Positions 17,255 through 25,676 of a DNA stretch of 64,000 nt are shown piece after piece; position 1 is the stretch's first letter, and every line of letters begins with the position of its first letter. Source of the DNA: Pectobacterium brasiliense (GTDB taxonomy: Bacteria; Pseudomonadota; Gammaproteobacteria; Enterobacterales; Enterobacteriaceae); assembly GCF_016950255.1 (NCBI RefSeq), contig NZ_JACGFN010000001.1, positions 2,108,001 through 2,172,000 on the forward strand, written 5' to 3'. The notes beneath the pieces are model-generated. The model saw only the letters and a list, made by a program, of their open reading frames with translations, was not told the origin of the DNA and did no database searches. A program made the position numbers and the translations under genes.

Positions 17255-18157
17255 CTACCGAACGGACTCGCTGTTGTAGTCTTGCAGGAAATCCAGAAAC
17301 AGACGCACCATGGGAATGTTCGTGCTGCGCTTTAGATAGCTAATGGCGAAAGTCCTTTTCAGCTGCTCTTCCAGCGGAATAACCGCGACGTCGTAAGCGG
17401 TCAGGCTTTTCGCGACAGACGAACAGAGGAAGACCACGCCGGACAGGTTAATCACCAGATCCATAATGATGTCCATGTTGCTGCATTCGCGAAAGTAGCT
17501 GGGGTTGATGCCCTGTTGAGTGAAAGATTTGGAAACGGCAGCATGCTCTCCCGTCCCTTTCTGCGGCACGATCAGCTTTTCTTTTACCATCTGCGGCAAG
17601 CTGAGCGTCTTACTGTCGGCAAGCGGGTGCGACCTTGCCATCACCGCAACAATGTCATCGATCTGACAAATAGTGTGATGAAACAACGGATCGTTCAGGT
17701 ACTCATCAAAAGGCGTCGAGAAAGACAGGTGGATCTCACCATTGCGCACCCTTTCCAGTAAATCGGTGCTAACGCCGTCAATGAAAGAGATATCGATATT
17801 GGGATAGGCTTTCTGAAACAGGTTAAACATATTGTAGTGATCCAGACGGTTAAAAATCGGAATCACGCCAACCAGCAGCGCACCATCCGTGCTTTCCTCA
17901 TAGCTGCTGACGAACTGTTCTAGCTCATAATGTTCCTTAATCATCCCCTGAATTTTGTCAGCAAAGATCTTCCCGAATGGCGTCAGAGAAAACTGCCGGG
18001 TGGTTCGGTTAATCAGTTTTCTTTCCGTTTCAAGTTCCAGCCGCGCAATCTCCTGCGACAAGAACGCCTGAGAGATATTCAGCGCCTTCGCCGCTTTAGT
18101 GAAACTCCCGACCCGGATGAGTTCCTGATAATAAATCACACGCTTTATACTGAACAT
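17255..18157 (-). CDS. LysR-family transcriptional regulator
   Basis: A 300-residue LysR regulator: N-terminal helix-turn-helix (FTKAAKALNISQAFLSQEIARLE, roughly residues 19-41) and a periplasmic-binding-type effector domain. It is divergent from the broken hydrolase gene at 18435 (277 bp between starts), so that gene is its likely classic target. It also lies behind promoter repeat B, and a decayed copy of its 3' end lies behind repeat A, so an older link to the sugar-acid operons is possible. Effector not recognisable. Confidence 0.87.
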   Translation of the reverse strand: MFSIKRVIYYQELIRVGSFTKAAKALNISQAFLSQEIARLELETERKLINRTTRQFSLTPFGKIFADKIQGMIKEHYELEQFVSSYEESTDGALLVGVIPIFNRLDHYNMFNLFQKAYPNIDISFIDGVSTDLLERVRNGEIHLSFSTPFDEYLNDPLFHHTICQIDDIVAVMARSHPLADSKTLSLPQMVKEKLIVPQKGTGEHAAVSKSFTQQGINPSYFRECSNMDIIMDLVINLSGVVFLCSSVAKSLTAYDVAVIPLEEQLKRTFAISYLKRSTNIPMVRLFLDFLQDYNSESVR

Positions 18158-18434
18158 TGTTTTATATTACGCATCAACTGTCTCGTTTATAACCACCCAT
18201 AATGACAATTATAGGGATTTGTAAATAATCAAATGTGATTAGATGCACATTTAATTCATGAGAAATAGCGTTAATAGCAGATATAGTCAACTTATTATCA
18301 AGGAGAAAATAATTAATCCCAGAAAGAATACTCAAATCATTTTAATAAAGATTCTTTAATATTATTTTTACAAACAAGACATCGTTCATTACAAGACAAA
18401 TAATTTACATCTCTCTAACAAAAGGACTTAAGAT

Positions 18435-19399
18435 ATGGATTATTCGAAAACAGCAAAAATAGGATTAGCAACCTTGGTAATGATGAGTACTACCGCAATC
18501 AATGCGGCACAGAATCAACATGAAATCACCGTAAAGCAGGAAACCACCTCGGTGAAGTTAATCTCTGACGTCGTTTATTCTCAGGTATCGATGCGTGGCT
18601 ACCCTAACGTCGCATTAAAAATGGATATCCTTCAGCCTGAAGCGAAAACCGCGCTTCCGGTTGTATTATTCATTACTGGCGGCGGCTTCATTAACGCCAA
18701 TAAAGATAATTATCTGCAACAGCGCCTTAGCATTGCCGAAGCGGGCTATGTGGTTGCCAGTATGGAATACCGTGTCGCCCCTACCGTCCTTTTCCCCGCG
18801 CCGCTGGAAGATGTAAAATCTGCTATTCGCTATCTGCGCGCCAATGCGAAAAATTTGGTATCGACGGCCAGCATGCTGCGGTTTTCGGTGCATCAGCAGG
18901 AGGCTATCTGGCGGCGTTTTCAGGGGTAACAAATGGCTCAAAAGCCTACGATAAAGGTGATCACCTCGACCAAAGCAGCGATGTCCAGGCCGTCATTGAT
19001 TTCTATGGCTTATCCGACCTGACGCTTGTCGGTGAAGGCTTCCCTGACGATGTCGTTCAGAAACACGCATCACCTTCCGCGACAGAAGCTATCTGGGTCA
19101 ACGGCACCGCAGTATTTAATGAAGGGGGCGCGATTACCCGCTATCCCGATAAAGCAGCAGCGGCTAACCCGATTAACTTTATCAGCGGCACCACACCGCC
19201 GTTCCTGATTATGCATGGCACAAACGATACCTCGGTCTCTCCACGCCAGACCGAAAGACTGCACCAGGCTCTGACGGCGAAAAATATCGAATCCACCTAC
19301 TACAGCGTTAAAGGTGCCGAGCACGGCGGGCCGCATTGGCTACAGCCTGAAATCATGAAAATTACCGTGGGCTTTCTTGATAAACACCTAAAACCTTAA
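18435..19399 (+). pseudogene. Exported alpha/beta hydrolase (carboxylesterase), frameshifted
   Basis: The first frame (18435-18929) codes for a Sec signal peptide (LATLVMMSTTAINA) and the N-terminal half of an esterase with the oxyanion motif GGGF. At the run of five A (18849-18853) the frame is lost: the other half continues in the +1 frame with the nucleophile motif GASAGG, the Asp region MHGTNDTS and the catalytic His in GAEHGG, ending at TAA 19397-19399. One extra A in the run would restore a single product of about 320 residues. All catalytic parts survive, so the break is recent, a sequencing error, or rescued by slippage. Substrate unknown; family members cleave acetyl or feruloyl esters of plant polymers. 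Confidence 0.82.
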
Positions 19400-19447
19400 T
19401 ACCCGTTTACGGTTTTTAGTATATCCCTCTATTATTTTGTTAAACAA

Positions 19448-19480
19448 ACGTTAGTGCTAAATACGCACTAACGTTTTTTA
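19448..19480 (+). terminator. Rho-independent terminator after the hydrolase gene
   Basis: ACGTTAGTGC (19448-19457) pairs perfectly with GCACTAACGT (19465-19474) and a T run follows (to 19479). Confidence 0.85.
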
Positions 19481-19895
19481 TTTGTTACGAGAAAAGTCAT
19501 TATCCATTTTACCCCCATTTATTACTCACATAAAAAATCGATAATCTGACACACATCAATTATTCGTTTTCATCACAAAAAAAAACAGCAGTTTGCATCC
19601 ATATAATAGAAACACAATTTCTTAAGCGAGCGAGAAAAATAACAATGCATTTATAACAAATCGACATTTGTTATATACGGACCTACAAAAAAATAAACGT
19701 GACCAACCGCACAATTAATCGTTAATGCCCATGCTCCAATAAAACCACAATAACAACGTGGCCTACTGATTATTTTCATCGTAATAACGGAACACTATTC
19801 CCTATTAGCGCCACACTGCGAAATATTAACGCTATTGCTGGATTAATCCTATCTGGCGTTCGCGCGGCTATCACCCCAATGTGAAGATTTATAAT
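19481..19895. other. 415-bp AT-rich gene-less stretch upstream of the flavin reductase operon
   Basis: No gene is seen. It holds a possible FNR-dependent promoter: an FNR-like site CTGAC-N4-ATCAA (19546-19559) with its centre 49.5 bp from the first base of a perfect TATAAT (19602-19607), the spacing of a class I activator at -61.5. The left half-site matches only three of five bases and no good -35 is seen. The leader to the first gene would be about 280 nt. Confidence 0.4.
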
Positions 19896-20594
19896 ATGGA
19901 AGAATTATCTCGCCGTCGTTTTATTGCTTATATGGGGGGAACGATTGCCATTAGTGGGCATATCGGTCTCGCACAAGCGCAAAATGAACCTGAAAAAACG
20001 CAGGGTAAATTAGCGGTTAAATATGGTTTATTGCATAACGAAATGCGCTGCATCGGCTGCAAAGCCTGTATCAAGGCCTGTAAAGAGACCAATAACGTGC
20101 CCGATGGCGTAACTCGGCTGGATATACTGCAAACCGTGGATATTCCTGCCGTCGAGAAAACGCGCGCCATTAAGCAATTTTTCCGTAAATCCTGTCAGCA
20201 TTGTGAGAACCCGCCCTGCGTTGCGGTCTGCCCAACGGGAGCCTCCTTCAAAGACGCGCTCACCGGTATTGTCGACGTCAACGATAAACGCTGCGTGGGC
20301 TGCCGCTACTGCATTGCCGCGTGTCCTTACCATGTGCGTTTCATCAACCCGGTCACGAAGACGGCAGACAAATGTAACTTTTGTCGGGAAACCAATCTGG
20401 CCGCCGGGAAGCAGCCCGCCTGCGTCGAAATCTGCCCCACCAAAGCCCTGGTATTTGGCGATCTCAACGATCCTGAAAGCAACATTGCCAAGATGATCGC
20501 GAGCAACGCGACCTACCGCTCCAAGGTCTATTTGGGCACAGAACCCCAGCTCTACCGTATGCCGGGGAAACGAGGAGCAATCGACAATGCATAA
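19896..20594 (+). CDS. NrfC/PhsB-type four-cluster ferredoxin, Tat-exported
   Basis: From the ATG at 19896 the product is 232 residues and begins with a twin-arginine signal (LSRRRFIAYMGG), so a folded, cofactor-loaded protein is exported. A GTG 15 bp upstream is an alternative. Sixteen Cys form four [4Fe-4S] sites: CIGCKACIKAC, CQHCENPPCVAVC, CVGCRYCIAAC and CNFC...CVEIC. This is the electron-wire subunit found with NrfD-type quinol-oxidising membrane subunits. It overlaps the NrfD-like gene by 8 bp. I infer that it carries electrons from NrfD to the downstream flavoproteins, since no molybdenum or haem reductase is encoded nearby. Confidence 0.88.
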   Translation: MEELSRRRFIAYMGGTIAISGHIGLAQAQNEPEKTQGKLAVKYGLLHNEMRCIGCKACIKACKETNNVPDGVTRLDILQTVDIPAVEKTRAIKQFFRKSCQHCENPPCVAVCPTGASFKDALTGIVDVNDKRCVGCRYCIAACPYHVRFINPVTKTADKCNFCRETNLAAGKQPACVEICPTKALVFGDLNDPESNIAKMIASNATYRSKVYLGTEPQLYRMPGKRGAIDNA

Positions 20595-21549
20595 TGCCTT
20601 CACGTTCGACACGCTGGTATGGGATTGGCCCATCGCCGTTTATCTTCTTCTGGTCGGCATTTCAGCGGGAATGGTGTCGCTCTCAATGCTCCTCAGGCAC
20701 TACGTTCCCAGCGAATATCGCGGCAGCAATCGCGTCATCAAAGCCACGGCCATCGTGGCACCGCTCGCCGTGATCCTCGGGCTGGTGATTCTGATTTTTC
20801 ACCTGACTCGCCCACTGACCTTTTGGTATTTGATGGTCTTTTACAACCCGACCTCCATCATGTCGCTGGGTGTGATGCTGTTTCAGGTGTATTTCGTCGT
20901 GATGCTGTTATGGATCATCACGCTTTATCATGATGGATGGCTGACGCAGCTTGAGACCGTCTGGCACCGGCCCGCTCTGGCTGCGCGAGCGCGTAAGTTA
21001 ACGACGACGATCGTCAAAAGGGCTGCGGTGATTGAAAACCTGCTGCTGGTACTGGCGATCCTGCTCGGCTGCTATACCGGCTTTCTGCTGTCCGCGCTGA
21101 AATCGTTCCCGCTCTTGAATAATCCCGTTCTGCCCGTCCTGTTTCTGGTATCTGGCACCACCTCCGGCATTGCTGTCATGCTGCTGGCCAGTGCATGGGG
21201 TCGCAATACGTCGGGGCATTCACGCTCCCTGCATTTCATCCACCGCGTAGAAACACCTGTGGTGTATGCCGAACTGTTCCTGCTGTTCGCGTTCTTTATC
21301 GGGCTGCTGCTTGGTGGCGGGCAAAAGGTTGTCGCCGCGCAGACCGCGCTCTCGGGTTTCTGGGGCGGTGTATTCTGGATTGGCATTATCGGCATCGGCA
21401 TTGTGATCCCATTCATTGCCAATCAGGTGCGCAAGCCTTCCGCCCATTCCGGCAAAGGCCAGCTGATTACGTTAGCCGCCATGAGCCTGTTCGGCGTGTT
21501 CCTGCTACGACTGTTCGTGCTTTATGCCGGACAAATGACGGTGGCCTGA
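20587..21549 (+). CDS. NrfD/PsrC-type quinol-interacting membrane subunit
   Basis: A 320-residue membrane protein with about eight hydrophobic segments, beginning TFDTLVWDWPIAVYLLLVGISAG, the usual NrfD start. Family members exchange electrons between the quinol pool and a partner ferredoxin without haem. The ATG follows GAGGAGCAATCGACA and overlaps the ferredoxin gene by 8 bp; the next gene starts directly after its stop. Confidence 0.88.
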   Translation: MHNAFTFDTLVWDWPIAVYLLLVGISAGMVSLSMLLRHYVPSEYRGSNRVIKATAIVAPLAVILGLVILIFHLTRPLTFWYLMVFYNPTSIMSLGVMLFQVYFVVMLLWIITLYHDGWLTQLETVWHRPALAARARKLTTTIVKRAAVIENLLLVLAILLGCYTGFLLSALKSFPLLNNPVLPVLFLVSGTTSGIAVMLLASAWGRNTSGHSRSLHFIHRVETPVVYAELFLLFAFFIGLLLGGGQKVVAAQTALSGFWGGVFWIGIIGIGIVIPFIANQVRKPSAHSGKGQLITLAAMSLFGVFLLRLFVLYAGQMTVA

Positions 21550-22926
21550 ATGAATACGTCATGGGTCTTATTCTGGATTGCCTCGGCCACCTTTTTCATG
21601 CAATCCCTGGATACCACCATGGTGTATGTCGCCATCCCCGCCATTGCCCAGTCGTTACACCAGCCGGTATTGCATATGGAAACGATCGTGATCTCCTACA
21701 TTGTCACGGTCGTCGCGTTTACGCCGGCCAATAGCTGGCTGGCGGAACGGCTAGGGGAACGGAAAACCTACCAGATCGCGATTGCCATTTTCACGCTCGG
21801 TTCCCTGCTGTGCATGACGGCAACCACACTCGGCAGCTTAAGCGTTTTCCGCTTTATTCAGGGCATCGGCGGTGCGCTCATGCTGCCCATCATCAGAACC
21901 GTGATATTGCGCACCACGCCGCAGAAGCTGAAATTACGCTTCCTGAATCGGGTGACCTTATTGGGATTACTCGGCACCCTGATCGGCCCCGTTTTCGGCA
22001 ATATGCTGGTTAGTTTTCTCTCGTGGCAGGCTATATTTCTCGTTAATATCCCGCTGGCTTTACTCTGCTTTTTCCTGGCAACCCGATATATTCCTGTTGG
22101 TGCCATAAAAGAGACAACCCGCACGGGTGCCTATGAAGTCGCCTTTCCCATTTTGATGTTATTTCTCGTGGCCTTCATGTTAACCACCGCCACGAAAAAT
22201 ATATTGCCAACGTTCGTCATGCTATTCCTGTCTTGCAGCACGCTGGGCTTGGTATTTATTTACTATCGGCAGCACCTCATTGCAGAGACGGCATTATTCC
22301 CTCGCGCCCTGTTTGGCATCAGAACCTTTTCTGTCGGCGTTATTGGCGGCATCGTGACGCGTACATTACTGGCATCAATTCCTGTCGTATTGTCGCTAAT
22401 GCTGCAAACGACGCTGGCCTGTAAACCCGTGGAGACCAGCCTGATTCTGCTGCTCTTTTCCAGCGGTGCACTGTTGTCAAAACTGCTGTTCGAACCGCTG
22501 GTAAAGCGTATTGGCTACCGTCGACTGTTGATGCTGACAACCAGCGTAACCTCGCTGTGTATCCTCGCGCTGAGCGTTGCCGTGCAAGAGAAATCGATGC
22601 TGCTTATCGGCATCATCGCCATGCTGTTAGGCGTGCTGATCTCGACCTTATATTCAGCAGAAAGCACGCTGGCCTTTAGCAACCTGAATAACAGTACGTA
22701 TCACAGCGGTAATAATCTGCTGACCATTAGCCAATTACTTTCCGTCATGCTCAGTATGACGCTGACGTTTCCGGTATTACGTTTTCTTTCTCAGTTTGAA
22801 ATCCTCTTCAACCTTAATCACTTCAGCCTGTTGTTTTTATTACTCGGCATTGGCTTACCCATTTGCTGCCTGATATTCAAGCCCCTCAATAACGACGACG
22901 GCCATCACTTTATTCATGGGAGATAG
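21550..22926 (+). CDS. MFS transporter in the flavin reductase operon
   Basis: A 458-residue, strongly hydrophobic protein of the major facilitator superfamily: LDTTMVYVAIPAIAQSL in helix 1 and WLAERLGERKTYQ after helix 2 are drug:H+ antiporter (DHA2-like) signatures, and RFIQGIGGALMLP marks helix 4. It starts immediately after the NrfD-like stop, so it is co-transcribed. In this setting it may move the substrate or product of the reductase across the inner membrane rather than expel a drug; this is inference. Confidence 0.82.
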   Translation: MNTSWVLFWIASATFFMQSLDTTMVYVAIPAIAQSLHQPVLHMETIVISYIVTVVAFTPANSWLAERLGERKTYQIAIAIFTLGSLLCMTATTLGSLSVFRFIQGIGGALMLPIIRTVILRTTPQKLKLRFLNRVTLLGLLGTLIGPVFGNMLVSFLSWQAIFLVNIPLALLCFFLATRYIPVGAIKETTRTGAYEVAFPILMLFLVAFMLTTATKNILPTFVMLFLSCSTLGLVFIYYRQHLIAETALFPRALFGIRTFSVGVIGGIVTRTLLASIPVVLSLMLQTTLACKPVETSLILLLFSSGALLSKLLFEPLVKRIGYRRLLMLTTSVTSLCILALSVAVQEKSMLLIGIIAMLLGVLISTLYSAESTLAFSNLNNSTYHSGNNLLTISQLLSVMLSMTLTFPVLRFLSQFEILFNLNHFSLLFLLLGIGLPICCLIFKPLNNDDGHHFIHGR

Positions 22927-22991
22927 CGTTATTTATGGGAGATAAATTGGTTACTCACCGTATTCATTCAAAAACTACTGGAACTATTGAT

Positions 22992-23339
22992 ATGAAAATC
23001 TGCTCAGGAGTCCTTCCACTCTGCCTGTTATTCACAATCGGAACCGCAGTTGCGCAAGAAGGGAATTTTAAAGCTGGCACCTATTCCGCCGCAAGACAGG
23101 GGATCGGCGGGGACGTCACCGTTACGCTCGATATTGATGCGCAGGGGAAAGTCCTCAAATCGACGATTGATGCCCCGGAAGAAACGCCGGAAGTCGGCGG
23201 GGAAGCCGCCATCGAACTCGCCAAAACCATGACCGAAAAGCAGAGCATTCAGGTTGATGGCGTGTCCGGCGCCACGATGACCAGCGGTGCAGTGAAAGAA
23301 GCGGCGGAAGACGCGTACTCACAGGCTAAAGCAAATTAA
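22992..23339 (+). CDS. Exported FMN-binding domain protein
   Basis: From the ATG at 22992 the product is 115 residues with a Sec signal peptide (VLPLCLLFTIGTAVAQ). An earlier in-frame ATG (22935) would put 19 residues before it; both starts are possible because GGGAGAT stands upstream of 22935. The mature protein is one FMN-binding domain ending in DGVSGATMTSGAV; the Thr in SGAT is the usual site where ApbE attaches FMN. It should be a flavinylated electron carrier in the periplasm. No apbE is in the window, so it must be supplied from elsewhere. Confidence 0.84.
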   Translation: MKICSGVLPLCLLFTIGTAVAQEGNFKAGTYSAARQGIGGDVTVTLDIDAQGKVLKSTIDAPEETPEVGGEAAIELAKTMTEKQSIQVDGVSGATMTSGAVKEAAEDAYSQAKAN

Positions 23340-23406
23340 TCCCGTTGGTTCTCCACACGCAGCACGACTGCATTGTAAGAATACGAATGACATTAAGGAA
23401 AACATC

Positions 23407-24936
23407 ATGACACGCTTCAGAAAAAGTGTACTCGCGACGCTCTGTCTCTCGATGATGGGCTGGTCTACCGCGCAGGCGGCAGACGCGGCAAAGCCGGAAA
23501 TCCCAAAAAGCGCGGATATCGTTATTATCGGCGCGGGTGCGGCGGGCACGTCGGCAACGATGGCCGCCGCAGAGAAAGGGGCGAAAATTGTCTTACTGGA
23601 AAAACAACCCATCGTTGGCGGCACGGGTAACTTTGCCGAAGGTATCTTCGCCGCCAACAGCAGCCTGCAGAAACGTCAGGGGATTGTGGTCACGCCCGAT
23701 ATGGCCTTTAAGACCATCATGGATTACAGCCACTGGATGGCTAACCCCTTCGTGGTGCGCGCTTTCGTCAACCGCTCGGCGGACACGATTGAATGGGTGA
23801 AATCGAAAGGCATCAAGTTTGAATACATCGGCCCCGGCGGCCCTGGCGGCATGTTGACCTGGCATGTGATCGACGGCCCCGGCCACGGTCGCCACCTGAT
23901 CAAGACATTCCACGAGCAGTTTAAAAGCATGGATGTCACCACGCTGGTGAAAACGGCGGGCAAAGATCTGGTCGTGAAAGACGGTAAAGTCACGGGCGTT
24001 ATCGCACAGGATAGCGACGGCAACACCGTTCAGATAGACGCCAAGGCCGTCATCATCGCGACCGGCGGCTATGCCAACAATAAAGAGATGCTGCAAAAAT
24101 ACGCCGCCTTCCCTGACACCATCATGGTCGGTAACGTCGGTAAAGACGGCGACGGAATTAATATGGCCTGGAAAGCGGGTGCCAAACCGGACGGTCTGGG
24201 CCTGCTGCAAGCCTATCGCCCCGGCCTGCCAGACTACGCCCCGAACTCTCACCTGCTGGCCGCCGCGCGTCAGCCCTATCTGTGGGTTGACCAACACGGC
24301 CGCCGCTTTACCGATGAATCCAACGTCATCATCTGGCCGCACTCCGGCAACGCGCTGTCAAAAGCGGGCGGCATTATGTACTCCATTTTCGATGAAACCT
24401 CCCGTAAGCATTACGTCGAAGACGGCATTGACGTGCCGATTGGCGAATGGGTGATCGCCAATACCAAGCTGACGAAATTTGATAGCGAATTTACGAAGGA
24501 AAGTCAGAAAAATCGCGGCTTCGTCTTCAAATCCGCCACCATCGACGGGCTGGCGAAAGAGATGGGCGTTGATGCGAGCGTGCTGAAGCATACGCTGGAA
24601 GAAAACAACAAGTTTGCGACGCAAAAGCGGGACGACGTGTTTAACAAAAACATGGATTACCTGCGTCCAGTCAAAACCGGCCCATTCTATGCGGTGAGAA
24701 TGCAGCCTGCCGCGCTGGGCACACTCGGCGGCGTGAAGATTGACGAAAAAATGCAGGCAATCGATAAATCCGGTGAGGTTATTCCGGGCCTGTACGTCAC
24801 GGGTAATGATGCTGCCGGCATGTATGGTGACACCTATGACCTGCTGTTAGGCGGCGGCACGTTTGGCTTTGCGCTCAACTCCGGTCGTATCGCGGCAGAA
24901 AGCGCCCTAGATTATATGAAGTTCAGCAAGAAATAA
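23407..24936 (+). CDS. Exported FAD flavoprotein of the fumarate reductase/flavocytochrome c type
   Basis: A 509-residue protein with a Sec signal (ending STAQAADA) and the FAD-binding fold of the fumarate reductase family: VIIGAGAAGTSATMAA (about residues 39-54), ATGGYANN, and a C-terminal GLYVTGNDAAGMYGDTYDLLLGGG. The family's usual HHTMGG motif is replaced by AALGTLGG, so the fumarate-binding His is missing and the substrate is probably not fumarate or succinate. GPGHGR near residue 160 could supply the catalytic Arg. Last gene of the set; electrons would come through the FMN protein or ferredoxin. Actual substrate unknown. Confidence 0.87.
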   Translation: MTRFRKSVLATLCLSMMGWSTAQAADAAKPEIPKSADIVIIGAGAAGTSATMAAAEKGAKIVLLEKQPIVGGTGNFAEGIFAANSSLQKRQGIVVTPDMAFKTIMDYSHWMANPFVVRAFVNRSADTIEWVKSKGIKFEYIGPGGPGGMLTWHVIDGPGHGRHLIKTFHEQFKSMDVTTLVKTAGKDLVVKDGKVTGVIAQDSDGNTVQIDAKAVIIATGGYANNKEMLQKYAAFPDTIMVGNVGKDGDGINMAWKAGAKPDGLGLLQAYRPGLPDYAPNSHLLAAARQPYLWVDQHGRRFTDESNVIIWPHSGNALSKAGGIMYSIFDETSRKHYVEDGIDVPIGEWVIANTKLTKFDSEFTKESQKNRGFVFKSATIDGLAKEMGVDASVLKHTLEENNKFATQKRDDVFNKNMDYLRPVKTGPFYAVRMQPAALGTLGGVKIDEKMQAIDKSGEVIPGLYVTGNDAAGMYGDTYDLLLGGGTFGFALNSGRIAAESALDYMKFSKK

Positions 24937-25019
24937 GCGCCAGCGCTTAAGCCTGATGCCGATCGTTTGAGCATTGAGAGATACGGGGCGACCACCGGAG
25001 AAGCATCCCTGTGGTTCCC

Positions 25020-25676
25020 CTATCCAGCTTTACGAAACGTCAGGTTAAAACGGCATTCATCAGGTATCCCTTCCGGCATTATGCCGCTTTTCAACGGCAG
25101 AATGCCGTGAAAATAGAGCCGCGATTCTCCGCCCCAGACCACCACATCGCCATGCGTCAGCGCAACACGCTGCGCTTTATCACTGCGCGCCATGCCGCCA
25201 AACAGGAATGTCGCGCTGAGCCCCAGCGAGACGGACACGATTGGCTGATGAAAATCCCGTTCGTTTTTATCCTGATGCAGAGACATGCGCGTGCCGACAT
25301 CATAGCGGTTGATGAGGCAGGCATCCGGTTCAAAATCAGCAAAACCCGCTTCGCTCGCCGCCTGCTGTGCCAGCCGGGAAAAAACCTCTGGCATAGAGGG
25401 CCACGCCTCTCTGCTCAGCGGATCCTGTGCGGTATAACGATAGCCGTGTTCATCCGTCACCCAGCCAAGTGGCCCACAGTTGCTCATCGCCACCGACATC
25501 ACAAAGCCGCCCGGCGTCACCATATTCCGCAGCGGCGCTCGCGCGGTGACGGCCTTCAGCGCCGTAAGCAACGCCGGAGCATCGTCATAGGCGCGACCAC
25601 GCAGGACGAGCGCGCCTGGAGCCAGCGTTTCCGTCCAGCGACGCGGCGCTTCATCGGCAAATAAATCAAAATTCAC
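25020..25676 (-). CDS. alkB: AlkB, Fe(II)/2-oxoglutarate-dependent DNA demethylase
   Basis: A 218-residue dioxygenase that removes methyl groups from 1-methyladenine and 3-methylcytosine in DNA. The iron ligands are visible in LHQDKNE (HxD) and in the later YFHGIL His, and RFNLTFR is the 2-oxoglutarate/substrate RxNxxxR motif. It starts with GTG at 25676, overlapping the ada stop by four bases (GTGA), so the two are translationally coupled, as in E. coli. Confidence 0.94.
   Translation of the reverse strand: MNFDLFADEAPRRWTETLAPGALVLRGRAYDDAPALLTALKAVTARAPLRNMVTPGGFVMSVAMSNCGPLGWVTDEHGYRYTAQDPLSREAWPSMPEVFSRLAQQAASEAGFADFEPDACLINRYDVGTRMSLHQDKNERDFHQPIVSVSLGLSATFLFGGMARSDKAQRVALTHGDVVVWGGESRLYFHGILPLKSGIMPEGIPDECRFNLTFRKAG

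Noticed and set aside
23593..24342. A 249-residue open frame antisense to the flavoprotein
   Set aside because: Shadow of the real gene; composition is typical of antisense frames in GC-rich codons.
25011..25664. A 217-residue open frame antisense to alkB
   Set aside because: Arg/His-rich shadow sequence; alkB is supported by its catalytic motifs.
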